NCBI GenBank assembly: GCA_000151295.1
Contig: GG745338.1
Span: 367,334 to 431,333, forward strand
Length of the DNA stretch: 64,000 bases
Direction: 5' to 3'
Source of the DNA: Allomyces macrogynus ATCC 38327
Lineage: Eukaryota > Blastocladiomycota > Blastocladiomycetes > Blastocladiales > Blastocladiaceae
The notes beneath the pieces were generated by a model, which worked only from the letters and a program-made list of their open reading frames with translations, made no database searches and was not told where the DNA came from. Below are positions 47,622 through 56,970 of the stretch, in pieces. Numbering within the stretch: position 1 is the stretch's first letter; every line of letters starts with the position of its first letter. A program made the position numbers and the translations under genes.

Positions 47622-48463
47622 GATGGATATGTGATGGTTGCGCGCCGAGGTTTGTGTCGATGGTCCCCGCTTCAGGCGCACACGCTTTCGAGCGCAACTT
47701 GTGGCGTGTAGCGGCCGGACCGTGGAGGAGACGAACAGTCCTGTGTGCGGAGAGCCGGACGATGGACGGCAAGCGATAATCGGTGAAACGGCGAAGGCTG
47801 CACACACGCGCGCCTGCGTGTTCGTACTGGGCAAGTTTCGGCGAGGTCCCTGGTGTACGTGGTGCAGCGGGAGGAAACGAGTGAAAAGAGGGGGAAAAGG
47901 CACTGAACTTTTGCGCCCCGCAGTTACGCATGTGCTGCTCGCGTGCGCGAAAAGGATGGTCGAGACTGCTCGAAGAGTTTCGTGACGCTTCGAGGCGGCG
48001 GGACCTGCGACCCTTACCTTTTCGAGAATGAACTGAACGGCGTGTGCCGTGTCGTGCAATCTCGACTATGAGGTGAACGCATGAAGTGCACCATGAGTCG
48101 ATGCCAGCTCATGTTCGGCATTGGTTCTCGTCGTTTACGGCGTAAACTGATGTGAGGGGTCGGTCGACATTCCAACTTGCTTCGTTCCCATCCAACGGTC
48201 GACGCGAAATGGCATCAAGCCGACAATAAACACGAGAAGAACCGTCGAGGTCTTCGCCAAAATCCGCCCAGCGGGGCACTTGAATCCAATAGCAACACAG
48301 AAAATGGACCGCAATTAAAAAAGAGGCAGAGGATCAAAACTGGCACCGTGGGGGACAAGGTGTGGGTGCCGCCAACCAACTCGAAAAAACCAAAAAAAAA
48401 AAAAAAAAAAAAAAAAAGCTAATCAAAGAGAGAAAAGGGCGAAAGGGAGACGCACGACAGCGC
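47622..48463. other. Intergenic, with an A26 run
   Basis: No gene is recognised. A run of 26 A at 48392-48417 lies about 50 bp beyond the stop codon of the minus-strand PH gene (seen as poly-T on that strand). Confidence 0.5.
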
Positions 48464-49951
48464 CTACTCTTCCAGTGCCAGTGCCGAGTCCCTCGGCGGC
48501 GCCTGTGGGACCGCCGGGAGCGGTGCCGACGGTGCCGGTGCGGGTGGAGGGACCATTGAAGGCATTTTCATGATGGGCCGGTGGAGCGGGCGCCGGTGGC
48601 CGTAGGTCGGCAACGAGTGTGTCGAGCTCGAGATCGACGACCGAATGTCCGAATGGTTATCGGACGCGAGCGACAGATGGCGCAGCCCCGGCGCGTGCGC
48701 CGACAGAGTCGACCGCGGCGACATCAAGTACCCAGAATCGCGGTCGCTGGCGCTCAGCGGCGACGGCAAGTGGTGATGAGGGTGGGCCGAGTCTGGGCCC
48801 GTCGAAGTCGACCACGACGACGTGCGAATCGGCGCGGGACGCACACTGCCCGTAGAGTAGGCCGAGTCGGACCGCACGGGGATTGGCGGGACCGGTGGGA
48901 GCGCCTTTTCGGCGTGATCGTCGGCCGGCGCCGGTGCGACGGCGGCGTCATCGTCGTCGTCGTCGGCCAAGTTCGTGTAGTAGTCGAGCATATCGTCCGA
49001 GTCGGTATCGTCGTCGTCGTGATGCCCGTCGCTGTGTTCGGTCGTGTGCGACCCATGCTCGGACCGCGGACTCGCGAGCGCCGCGTCCTGCATCTTGGCA
49101 GCCAACTCGTGCAGCTCCGTCGGTTCCGGCATCAGCGACCCCGGTTCGTTGAGCACCGACAGTTCCGGCAACGTTGGCGGCTGGCTCAGTTCGTCGGGTG
49201 GCGTATCGAGCAGCAACTGCTCGTCGCGCGACATGCCTGGTTCCGGCCTTGCCATCCTGGCCGCGGCGCGCGCCGTCGAAATAATGTCCTTGAGCTCCTT
49301 GACCCACATTTCCATGGTCCAGTCGTCCTCGAACGTGATCCACAGGTGCACGAGATCGTCGCTGCCCGCGACCGCCGGCGAACACCCGAGATGCAGCTGC
49401 AGCTTGGTCGGGTCCGGCTGCGACATGAACGCCTGGTCCTTGACCATGACCACGCCGCGCACGTCCTTGCGGTCGCGGTGCTTGTAGTAGACGAGTCGGC
49501 CCGTATTGAAGAGCACCAGGAACCGCCGCTTGCCCGGCTTGCTGAGCCGCCCGAGCACGCGCGACCCTGTTGCCTCGTCGGCTGTCGCGGCAATGAACGC
49601 ATAGTTTTGCAGAATAATAGCGCTGCCCGTTGACGGCGACGACCCGTCGAGCAAGTCGATGCCTCCTGGCATGCGCAGCGAGCTACCCGGCGACCGCCCG
49701 CGCCGCGTGGAGGTCCCGCCCGACGACGTTTCCGAGTGCATCGACGCGGTTTCCGAATGGCCCGAACGCACCGACGTACCGTTCCCGCCGCTCGGTACGC
49801 CCAGATTACGCGGGACAGGCGGGACGGCATCGTCGCCGTTGGTGCGGTCACCACTGGTCCCGCGCGTCTTCGACTTGGACCGCGACCGCGACTGCGACTT
49901 GGGTTTCGGGAAGTAGGCCACGCCCAAGGCGGGTGCCATGCCGTAGTTCAT
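48464..49951 (-). CDS. PH-domain protein, long form
   Basis: A single uninterrupted frame of 495 residues. The N-terminal 110 residues are serine/arginine-rich and disordered (VAYFPKPKSQSRSRSKS). A PH domain follows: LGRLSKPGKRRFLVLFNTGR, LVYYKHRDRKDVRGVVMVKD, DPTKLQLHLGC, and LWITFEDDWTMEMWVKELKD with the invariant Trp. The C-terminal half is acidic and disordered, with runs such as HDDDDTDSDD and DDDDDAAVAPAPADDH and prolines at the end (PSMVPPPAPAPSAPLPAVPQ, possible SH3/WW ligands). It shares its N-terminal MNYG..P..G.AY.PKPKS motif and PH core with the gene at 56278-56970. The role is unknown; the PH domain suggests membrane phosphoinositide binding. Confidence 0.8.
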   Translation of the reverse strand: MNYGMAPALGVAYFPKPKSQSRSRSKSKTRGTSGDRTNGDDAVPPVPRNLGVPSGGNGTSVRSGHSETASMHSETSSGGTSTRRGRSPGSSLRMPGGIDLLDGSSPSTGSAIILQNYAFIAATADEATGSRVLGRLSKPGKRRFLVLFNTGRLVYYKHRDRKDVRGVVMVKDQAFMSQPDPTKLQLHLGCSPAVAGSDDLVHLWITFEDDWTMEMWVKELKDIISTARAAARMARPEPGMSRDEQLLLDTPPDELSQPPTLPELSVLNEPGSLMPEPTELHELAAKMQDAALASPRSEHGSHTTEHSDGHHDDDDTDSDDMLDYYTNLADDDDDDAAVAPAPADDHAEKALPPVPPIPVRSDSAYSTGSVRPAPIRTSSWSTSTGPDSAHPHHHLPSPLSASDRDSGYLMSPRSTLSAHAPGLRHLSLASDNHSDIRSSISSSTHSLPTYGHRRPLHRPIMKMPSMVPPPAPAPSAPLPAVPQAPPRDSALALEE

Positions 49952-50441
49952 GGTGGGCGAGGTGGGGGCCGCGTGGCGTCAGACGATGGGGCAAACGGGG
50001 AGATGGGATACGATTGAGCGTGTTGGGCGCGGCGGGCACGATGGCGGCGCGTTGATGCAGGTCGAGCTCGTCCACGCCAAATCGCAGCACGAGGTTCACG
50101 GGTGGAGAGTGAGTCGGCGAGCGACGTGGGTGATGTCCCGTCTGACGCGGGTGCTGCTGGTGGATCAAGGGCGAGATGCAGAGTATTGACGATGCTGGGA
50201 GCGCGCAGTCGGCGATACTGCGCGACTTGGGATATCGTGGCGTGCAGCAAGTCGACGGTTGCTAGAGGAGCGGGAAGCGTGCAGCGGCGTCGGCGTTGGG
50301 ACCCAGTCGGGCCGTGCCGACGTTGAGGAAGTGGTGGCGACCGTGAAGCGGACAGGCGGCGTTGGGTGGCGACCTTGGGGGGAGGCCACGCGTTTGACGA
50401 CGCCGACTGACCGTGGCAAAGGGACCACAAGATGCCAGAAC
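49952..50441. other. Flank between PH gene and retroelement
   Basis: No gene seen. This is the upstream region of the long PH gene, ending where the DIRS-like element begins. Confidence 0.4.
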
Positions 50442-50473
50442 GCGAGGGTATCCGAGCGCCTGGCGAGGCGGAC

Positions 50474-50595
50474 ATGATCGTGAGAGAGGCGCCGTCTTCG
50501 GCGCTACAGACCTTTATTTGTGTGAACAAAAAACACTGAAAATGTGATCAACGTAAATAAAGGCGTCCACTCCCACCTCCAGAGAACCTCGCCTC
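50474..50595 (+). repeat. Left inverted terminal repeat of DIRS-like element
   Basis: These 122 bp begin ATGATCGTGAGAGAGGCGCC and are the reverse complement of 55022-55143, essentially without mismatch over the part compared by eye. Confidence 0.92.
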
Positions 50596-50810
50596 GGAGA
50601 AAAGTAGCGGCAGCCGAACGAACAAACGGGCGCCACGGTGGCCAACTCAAGGGCGGGCGGTTGGGGGCCCCGTGGCGCAACAGGATGGAGGGCACAGACA
50701 AGGAAGCGAGTGAAGTGAGCCAAACAAAGAGACGGAGACACAAAGGAGTGAAAGGAACAAGGCAAGCGGGACCAAAACAAAACGGCGAGAGGATGGGTGG
50801 CAGTGGGCAG

Positions 50811-50956
50811 GATCATGTCCGCCTCGCCAGGCGCTTGGATACCCTCGCGGTATCCGTCGCCCTGCCTCAGGCCTCGCCAGGCTGCTCGGCCGTTCGGCCG
50901 GGCTCGGATACCCGGAGGGTATCCGTCACGCCAGCCTCGGCGTCCATGATCGTGAG
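50811..50956. repeat. Internal complementary region of DIRS-like element
   Basis: It is complementary to both outer tips of the element joined head to tail, with only a few substitutions. In the family this template is thought to guide completion of the ends into a circle. It overlaps the 3' end of the recombinase ORF. Confidence 0.85.
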
Positions 50957-52105
50957 ATCTTCGTCCACGATGCGGGCCCGCTTGAGCGTGACACGGCCAA
51001 GTCCTTCCGGGACAGCGTCCGGAGCCCCATCGCGCTTCCGGAAGAAGCGGACGAGGGACCCATCGCCACACCAGTAGTGGCGCGAGAATGTCGAGGCGGA
51101 GGCCCAGTGCGCGGAGCGCAGGATCGACATAAGGGAAGCGCCGCCCTCGGCGGCCACAGTGGCGGCCACGCCGCGAGTTGAGTGAGCGGTCGCGTGGATG
51201 CCGGCAGAGTCCAGGACGCACTGGACCCACTTCGCGAGCGTGTCTTCGGACGCAGGGCCCGAGTCCGTCGAGCGGAGGAACAGGAGCGCGTCGGCCGGAA
51301 CAGGGTCGAACGAGCGTTTGTGGCGCGTGCGCTGGACGTAGCGCCAGGTCCAGCGGACGGGGCACAAGTTGGGGTCGCTGGAGAGCGCGCGCACGCGCAC
51401 AGAGACCAGGTCGTCAGAGGTCTTGGTCCGCCAGGCCGAGAGCGTGACGGAGTCCGGTACCGACTTGGGTGGCCACGTGTGCCAGGCGCCGGGAGGCGCA
51501 GGGCTGTCCATGTCAAACTCGAGGTGCGCGAAGAGCACCCGGCCCAGGTCCGAGCGTGGGCGCCACGCGGTGGCGAGGGCGAGGAGAGTCAGCGTGTAGC
51601 GGGCCAGGTCCAGCTCGCCCAGCGGGTCGGCCCAGCGGGAGGCAATCTTGTCGAGCAGGGGCTGTGGGTCCCATCAGCCACGCGACGGAGCCGGCGGAGG
51701 GGCAGCACGGGAACGGGCGACGGCCTTCAGCAGGCGTGTGATGACGACGGCCTCGCCGGCGGGCGGCAACGACGGATGCAGGAGGCGCCAAATCACCGAG
51801 ACGCTGCCGGCAATCATGCGCAGCGTGGAGGGGGCGAGACGGGAGGACAAAGCGGAAAGACAGGAAGCGAGGCGATCGGGCGCGTACTCAAGAGGATCGG
51901 TGTCGAGATTCCGACACCACGAAACAAAGTGCTGGAAACGTGAAACACGGGCCTCGGTCGTAGAGTCGCGGTCCGCAAAAAACACAAGGAGGGCAGCGTC
52001 CACTGTCAGACCCGAGGAGGTGGCGAGCCCCTCCAGGATACGCGCCACAAGAGGATCCCGCGCGAGGAGGGCAGCACGCGGTGAGAGTGGAAGCGCGGGG
52101 TCCAT
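50867..52105 (-). pseudogene. Tyrosine recombinase of DIRS-like element, with an internal stop
   Basis: From the ATG at 52105 (MDPALPLSPRAALLARDPLV) the frame shows the core-binding domain (STTEARVSRFQHFVSWCRNL), then ends ARSRAAPPPAPSRG at a TGA (51674-51676). The same frame continues as WDPQPLLDKIASRWADPLGE into the catalytic domain. The first Arg is in ALATAWRPRSDLGRV, the His-x-x-Arg in THSTRGVAATVA-type sequence (ATAHSTRGVAATVA), and the tyrosine follows in STFSRHYW. The end, GRTAEQPGEA, overlaps the internal complementary region. The start overlaps the end of the RT frame by about 100 nt in another frame, normal for DIRS. One stop codon therefore separates intact halves; readthrough or an error are alternatives. 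Confidence 0.8.
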
Positions 52106-53922
52106 GCCGCCGATGGTGGAAGCCAAAGAGGCTCCGCGCGCGCCAGGCGTCGGACCAGCGGCATCCAAGCCGCTGAGTACCACGCCGGTGTCGCCAGGAC
52201 CAGCTCGTTGACCCGGTGCGCGCGCACGCAGTGCAGCACCCGAGGGATCAGCATCGGGGGCGGGAAGGCGTAGCCGCCCCGCCGGGGCCATGCCGTCTGC
52301 GCGAAGGCGTCGACCGCGTCCGCGTCGGGGTCTGGATGCAGCGACCAAAAACGAGGGCACCGAGCGTTCGTGCGATCTGCGAACAGGTCCAGGGTCCGCG
52401 GACCAAACCACTCCTCCAACCGCCGGAACCCGCGGTCCGTCAGTCCGTACCGGTGGTTGTCCATCGACCGGGAGGCTCGATCCGCCGCCGTGTTGAGCTT
52501 GCCCGGGAGATACTGGGCGCGCAGGTCGATCCGGTGACGCATGCACAGGTGCCAGATCGACTTGGCCAGGTCCAGCAGGTGCGTCGACGCGTGACCGCCC
52601 TGGCGATTCACGTAGCAGCTGGCCGTGATGTTGTCGGTTCGTATCAGTACCGTCCGGCCGGCCCAAGCCGACAGGTTTAGGCGGATCGCGATCTCGATCG
52701 TCCTGAGTTCGCGCCAGTTCGAGCCCATGTCGGACTCGCGGCGCGTCCACCACCCGTGGGCCGTGCCCGTAGGCGTCACCACGCCCCAGCCCGAGGCTGA
52801 GGCGTCCGTGTCCGTGGTCAAGTCGGGCGGCGGCGGGATCAGGGCCCTGCCGTTCCAGGCGGGGAACTCGGTCGCCCACCAGGAGAGCTCCGTGCGGGAC
52901 GCTTGCGTGATCGGGACCGGGCACTCCCATGTGCGGCCCGGGCGCAGGCCATGGTGCAGGTTGCGCTGGAGGAACCGCTGCTGGATCCCGGCCGGGGCCA
53001 CCGCCGGGGCCAGCGAGTTGGCCAGGCCAAGGAACTGGGCCAGCTTGCGCGGCGTGGACGAGACCGAGTGGAGCAAGCGCTTGGCCTCGCGGGACACCTT
53101 GCGGACCTTGTCGCGCAGGACCGAGATGGTCATCGATATGGAGCATATCGAGAAGCCGAGGAAGGTCGTCGTCGTACTCGGCTCCAGCTGGGACTTGGCC
53201 AGGCCTACCGTGAAACCAAGTGAGCCGAGGTGCGAAATCAACTGGTCGCGCTGACGGAGTGCCTCCTCGCATGACGAGCAGAGCAGGAGGACGTCGTCCA
53301 GATACGCCACAAGGCGCATCCCCGACGAGACCAGGGGCGCCAGGGCTGACGACATGAGGCGCGAGAAGATCTGGGGCGCCGAACTGAGTCCAAAGAAGAG
53401 TACAGTGAAACGGTAGAATTGCCCGTTCCACCAAAAACAACAAAACCTCCGCACTTCTGGCGCGAGGCGAACCGAGTGATAGGCGTCCTTCAGGTCGAGG
53501 CGCACGAAGTAGTCGCCACGACGGATCAGATGGCGCACGGTCGAGATCCCCGACATCTTGAAGCGACGCAATCGGACGAACTGGTTGAGAGGTCTCGCAT
53601 CGAAGCAGGTCCGGATCTTGCCCGAGGGCTGGACGACCGTGAAAGGGTTCATGAGCATGGCTGGCTCGGTGGTCGGCTCGATGCAGCGACGGGCCAGCAA
53701 ATCCGAGACCTCCTTGTCTATGACCGCCCGGTCGGCCTCCGGGAGCCTGAACGGGCGGAGCGTCAGGTTGGGCCGCGGCGACTGGATAAAGTCGATCGTG
53801 GCCCCACGCCGTACCGAACGCAAGGATTCCGCGTCGCGGACCATCGAGGCCCAAGTGTCCGCGCGCGAGGACGTCTGGCCACCCAGGCGGCAGGTGGGCC
53901 AAATCGGGGACGACGTCGACAT
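52006..53922 (-). CDS. Reverse transcriptase-RNase H of DIRS-like element
   Basis: A single frame of 638 residues. Fingers and palm: AVIDKEVSDLLARRCIEPTT, PFTVVQPSGKIRTCFDARPL, FVRLDLKDAYHSVRLAPEV (first catalytic Asp in DLKDAY), LFFGLSSAPQIFSRLMSS, and RLVAYLDDVLLLCSS with the YLDD active site. RNase H: LTTDTDASASGWGVVTPTG, NWRELRTIEIAIRL, VLIRTDNITASCYVNRQGG, QYLPGKLNTAADRASRS. The tail (TLDLFADRTNARCPRFWSLH, YAFPPPMLIPRVL) is the extension found in DIRS and related RT-RNase H proteins. All catalytic residues appear intact. Confidence 0.92.
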   Translation of the reverse strand: MSTSSPIWPTCRLGGQTSSRADTWASMVRDAESLRSVRRGATIDFIQSPRPNLTLRPFRLPEADRAVIDKEVSDLLARRCIEPTTEPAMLMNPFTVVQPSGKIRTCFDARPLNQFVRLRRFKMSGISTVRHLIRRGDYFVRLDLKDAYHSVRLAPEVRRFCCFWWNGQFYRFTVLFFGLSSAPQIFSRLMSSALAPLVSSGMRLVAYLDDVLLLCSSCEEALRQRDQLISHLGSLGFTVGLAKSQLEPSTTTTFLGFSICSISMTISVLRDKVRKVSREAKRLLHSVSSTPRKLAQFLGLANSLAPAVAPAGIQQRFLQRNLHHGLRPGRTWECPVPITQASRTELSWWATEFPAWNGRALIPPPPDLTTDTDASASGWGVVTPTGTAHGWWTRRESDMGSNWRELRTIEIAIRLNLSAWAGRTVLIRTDNITASCYVNRQGGHASTHLLDLAKSIWHLCMRHRIDLRAQYLPGKLNTAADRASRSMDNHRYGLTDRGFRRLEEWFGPRTLDLFADRTNARCPRFWSLHPDPDADAVDAFAQTAWPRRGGYAFPPPMLIPRVLHCVRAHRVNELVLATPAWYSAAWMPLVRRLARAEPLWLPPSAAWTPRFHSHRVLPSSRGILLWRVSWRGSPPPRV

Positions 53923-53954
53923 CCATGGCGTCGTCTCCGGGGACGCCGGCGCCT

Positions 53955-54953
53955 TCAGACGCGGTTGGCGTCCCGGTTGTTGTCGGCATCGGCCCGCGGC
54001 TGGTCGCGCCGCTGGCCATTGGCGCAGGTGCCACCACGACCGCGGCCGCGTCTGCCACGGTAGCCCCCTGCGCCGCGGGCACCGTGGCCACGACCGTTTC
54101 CCGGTACGCGAGCGGGACGGGCCGCGGCGGCGGCGGCGGCAGCGACGCCAGCGACACGCTCCATGTCGCGGCGTCGGTTGAGCTCGGCAAACTCTTCGCG
54201 GAAGGCGTCGGGGCCGAACAGGAGGGCGCGGTCGGTGCTGGGAACGTTGGCGCGCTGGGCAAAGACTTCGCCGAGCTTGAGGTCCTTGATGACCGCGTCT
54301 CGGCGGGCGCGTTCGATGGAACCGTTGCCGATGACAGTGAGCTTGAGGGCGTCGACGGCAGCGGTGCGGGCGTCCCGGACGACCGTGCGCAAGCGGCCGG
54401 CGTCTGCGGCGATGCGCTCGGGTCCGTGCTCGGGGTCGTCGAGGTTGAGCTCGTGGTCGACAACGTGCAACAAGTGCACGAGTGGCACGAGCGCGCGGAT
54501 GACGTGACCAAGGTACTCCTGATGCTTGCGGTCGCGGTCGTCGCGCTGCTTGACAGTCTCTCCGGTCTTGGCCCTGGAAGCGGCCTCGACGAGGGCGGCG
54601 TCGAGCCGCGAGGCCTGGTCGACGCTACCGTTGGGGCGGGGGTAGTGTCGGAGGACGTCGGACGACCTGCCCCGGAACGAGAGGGCGGACCTGCCGAGGA
54701 TCTCTGCAGGGGCGCCTTCGACGGTGTAGCGGCCACCGTCAGCGTCATCGTCGACGACGAGGGGGGCCGGCGGGGCATCGCGCCACGGCCAGGGCGTCTG
54801 ATATGCGGGGGGAGGGGCGGCTCCGTCGCCAGGCCCCGCAAGAGCGAGTGCAGCGGCGAGGAGCTGAGCGAGTGGGCCGTCGGGGTTGGCTGCGATGTCC
54901 GTGCGGGCGGCTGCGAGGACGGCGGCGGGGTCATTGGGGGGGTTGACGTTCAT
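53955..54953 (-). CDS. Gag-like ORF of DIRS-like element
   Basis: The frame from ATG 54953 (MNVNPPNDPAAVLAAARTDI) gives 332 residues. A longer in-frame reading starts inside the right terminal repeat. The centre is helical (SRLDAALVEAASRAKTGETV, LVPLVHLLHVVDHELNLDD). The C-terminus is alanine- then arginine/glycine-rich (GYRGRRGRGRGG), suited to nucleic-acid binding; no CCHC zinc knuckle is seen. It is called gag by position and composition. Confidence 0.65.
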   Translation of the reverse strand: MNVNPPNDPAAVLAAARTDIAANPDGPLAQLLAAALALAGPGDGAAPPPAYQTPWPWRDAPPAPLVVDDDADGGRYTVEGAPAEILGRSALSFRGRSSDVLRHYPRPNGSVDQASRLDAALVEAASRAKTGETVKQRDDRDRKHQEYLGHVIRALVPLVHLLHVVDHELNLDDPEHGPERIAADAGRLRTVVRDARTAAVDALKLTVIGNGSIERARRDAVIKDLKLGEVFAQRANVPSTDRALLFGPDAFREEFAELNRRRDMERVAGVAAAAAAAARPARVPGNGRGHGARGAGGYRGRRGRGRGGTCANGQRRDQPRADADNNRDANRV

Positions 54954-55021
54954 GGTGCGGTGCAAGCGAACGAAGATCGGCCCCCAGGACGGTGTCGTGC
55001 GGTCTGCAGCGGCTTTTCGAA

Positions 55022-55143
55022 GAGGCGAGGTTCTCTGGAGGTGGGAGTGGACGCCTTTATTTACGTTGATCACATTTTCAGTGTTTTTTGTTCACACAAA
55101 TAAAGGTCTGTAGCGCCGAAGACGGCGCCTCTCTCACGATCAT
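55022..55143 (-). repeat. Right inverted terminal repeat of DIRS-like element
   Basis: Reverse complement of 50474-50595. The outer tip extends to about 55239, where it matches the internal complementary region. Confidence 0.92.
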
Positions 55144-55239
55144 GGACGCCAAGGCTGGCGCGACGGATACCCTCCGGGTATCCGAGCCCGGCCGAACGGC
55201 CGAGCAGCCTGGCGAGGCCTGAGGCAGGGCGACGGATAC

Positions 55240-56277
55240 CGGGTGGGATGCAGGGCATCCCCCGTCCGTCCGTCCGCGTGCGCGTATGTCCGACGTTGGG
55301 CATCGGCGGCCGGGCGGACGCGCGGAAGGGTCGAAACCTGGAAACGCACGTCCCAGCCAGCACGCAACGGGCCGGGAGAGGCCGGGAAGCAGCGTACGCC
55401 GTCCGAGGCGGAGGAGTGGAGCACAAATGATGGACCGGCTGGCTGGCGCGGACACTTCGACGCGCGCGCGCGAGACGGCTGGTGGGCGGCGGCGTCAGTG
55501 GCGCAACGTCGCGTGGGCGCGCCCCGGATGATCAAGTGCGCGATCATTCCGGCCGTGGCGCGTTGGAACCGCGCACGTTTGCCTCACAGCAACAGCCTGC
55601 CTATGCGGCCCGGATGGCGAACCGTGCGAAAACAAGTCGAAAGCGACATCATGCATACGCCTACCACACCGGATTGGCTGTCAGATCCGAAGCTGCGCGC
55701 GTTGAACCGAAATTGGTGCGACCTTGGCCGAGCTTAGCTCCGGGAACACTTGTGGCCAAATCAGGGAGGTGTCCGCGCGTTGCGTCGGTGCGCGTGACCC
55801 GATTTGTGGCGAATTCCGAGATCCGACAGGTGAGGGATGTTGGAGAGGATCCAGTCGAATTAAGAGGGGTGAATGCTGAATCCAATCCCGGGATGCCGCG
55901 AAACTCCTGACTGACAAGCACCTTGCGCGTTGGATTTATCGAGTCCCAAGCTTGCGCGTGTCGTGTGTTGTGCATCGCGACGGGTTTGTGAAGTACATAC
56001 GGCGTCATGGTCGACAACAGGCCGCCAGTCGCGGACAACCGCAAGGAAGTCGTCACGTCCTCGATCACGGCACGCACACGGCACGCACGACCGCGGACGA
56101 TCGGGACCGACAAGAGTAGTGATGGCGTGAAACTAAGATTCAAAAGTGATAAACGTATGTACATTTCTTCTTCTCGATCAGCGCAGCTCGGCTCGCCAAG
56201 CATGGCCACGACAACCCACGCGACTCTCCATCTCTCGTTCCCATCTCTAGCTCTACTATCAAAAATTTCTCCACCTC
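55240..56277. other. Intergenic, no gene recognised
   Basis: About 1 kb between the retroelement and the short PH gene. Frames are shadow-type. The right half is probably the 3' flank of the PH gene. Confidence 0.4.
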
Positions 56278-56970
56278 CTACGCTGCTGCGAGCGGCGACA
56301 CGTGTGCGCCCTCGAGCAACTTTGCGCGTGCGCGCGAAATCACCTTCTTGAGCTCGTCGATCCACATTTCCATGGTCCATGCGTCCTCGAACGTAATCCA
56401 CAGGTTGACCGACTCGTCGGCGTCTTCCGACGCGCCAAACGGCGAGCACACAATGTAGAGCTGCAACTTGGTTGGGTCCGGTTGCGACAGCGACGCCTGT
56501 GCCTGGACCATAGCGACGCCCAACACGTCCTTGCGGTCGCGGTGCTTGTAGTAGACGAGTCGCCCACTGGAGAACAGGACCAGGAACCGCCGCTTGCCGC
56601 CGGCCTTGGTGATCCACCCGCCCGACACGGCCTCGTCCGGGTTAGTCGCGAGCTGCACATAGTGTTGCACGGCAATGTCGCCCGCATGGCCGCTTGTTGC
56701 GAGCAAGTCAATTGCGGCGCCCTTGCTGCGGCCGCGCGTGGAGCGCGATGACGACATGTGCTCGCCCGACGAGGTCGAGTGCATTGAAACCGTGTCGGAC
56801 CGGCCGCTCATGGTCGACGGCATGCTTGGCATCGTGCCGGTCGTTGGGCTCCACGGGCCGTCGTTATCGGACTTAGTCGAGCGAGGGCGCGACGTGGACC
56901 GCGAGCGAGACGACGACTTGGGCTTGGGCATGTAGGCGATGCCCATCATGGGGGGTGCGCCGTAATTCAT
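56278..56970 (-). CDS. PH-domain protein, short form (paralogue of 48464-49951)
   Basis: A single frame of 230 residues from the ATG at 56970 (MNYGAPPMMGIAYMPKPKSS). A serine/arginine-rich N-terminus of about 95 residues precedes the PH domain: GGWITKAGGKRRFLVLFSSG, RLVYYKHRDRKDVLGVAMVQ, DPTKLQLYIVCSP, LWITFEDAWTMEMWIDELKK. It ends soon after in LLEGAHVSPLAAA, so it lacks the acidic 230-residue tail of the long form. Same strand and same N-terminal motif show a duplicated pair. Function unknown. Confidence 0.8.
   Translation of the reverse strand: MNYGAPPMMGIAYMPKPKSSSRSRSTSRPRSTKSDNDGPWSPTTGTMPSMPSTMSGRSDTVSMHSTSSGEHMSSSRSTRGRSKGAAIDLLATSGHAGDIAVQHYVQLATNPDEAVSGGWITKAGGKRRFLVLFSSGRLVYYKHRDRKDVLGVAMVQAQASLSQPDPTKLQLYIVCSPFGASEDADESVNLWITFEDAWTMEMWIDELKKVISRARAKLLEGAHVSPLAAA

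Larger units (their letters stand above)
50442..55239 (-). mobile_element. DIRS-like tyrosine-recombinase retrotransposon
   Basis: About 4.8 kb, read on the minus strand. The order is gag-like ORF (53955-54953), reverse transcriptase/RNase H (52006-53922), tyrosine recombinase (50867-52105). The ends carry 122-bp inverted repeats (50474-50595 and 55022-55143). An internal complementary region at 50811-50956 is the reverse complement of the two outer tips fused together: 50811-50848 matches 50442-50479, and 50849-50956 matches about 55133-55239. This architecture is diagnostic of DIRS elements, which integrate through a circular intermediate by recombination. The junction inside the internal region (..ACCCTCGC|GGTATCCG..) defines the outer limits. 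No methyltransferase domain, common in DIRS, was seen. Confidence 0.9.

Noticed and set aside
47433..48059. A 208-codon minus-strand frame with a long N-terminal extension before MGFIES
   Set aside because: The extension is basic and unstructured with no motif. The ATG at 47621, next to the first membrane helix, is the better start.
51674..54934. A 1086-codon minus-strand frame through the retroelement
   Set aside because: Only its last part (from 52105) is real, as the recombinase N-terminus. The rest is the out-of-frame shadow of gag and RT.
53925..55103. A plus-strand frame opposite the gag-like ORF
   Set aside because: Shadow of a GC-rich coding region; it ends in the terminal repeat.
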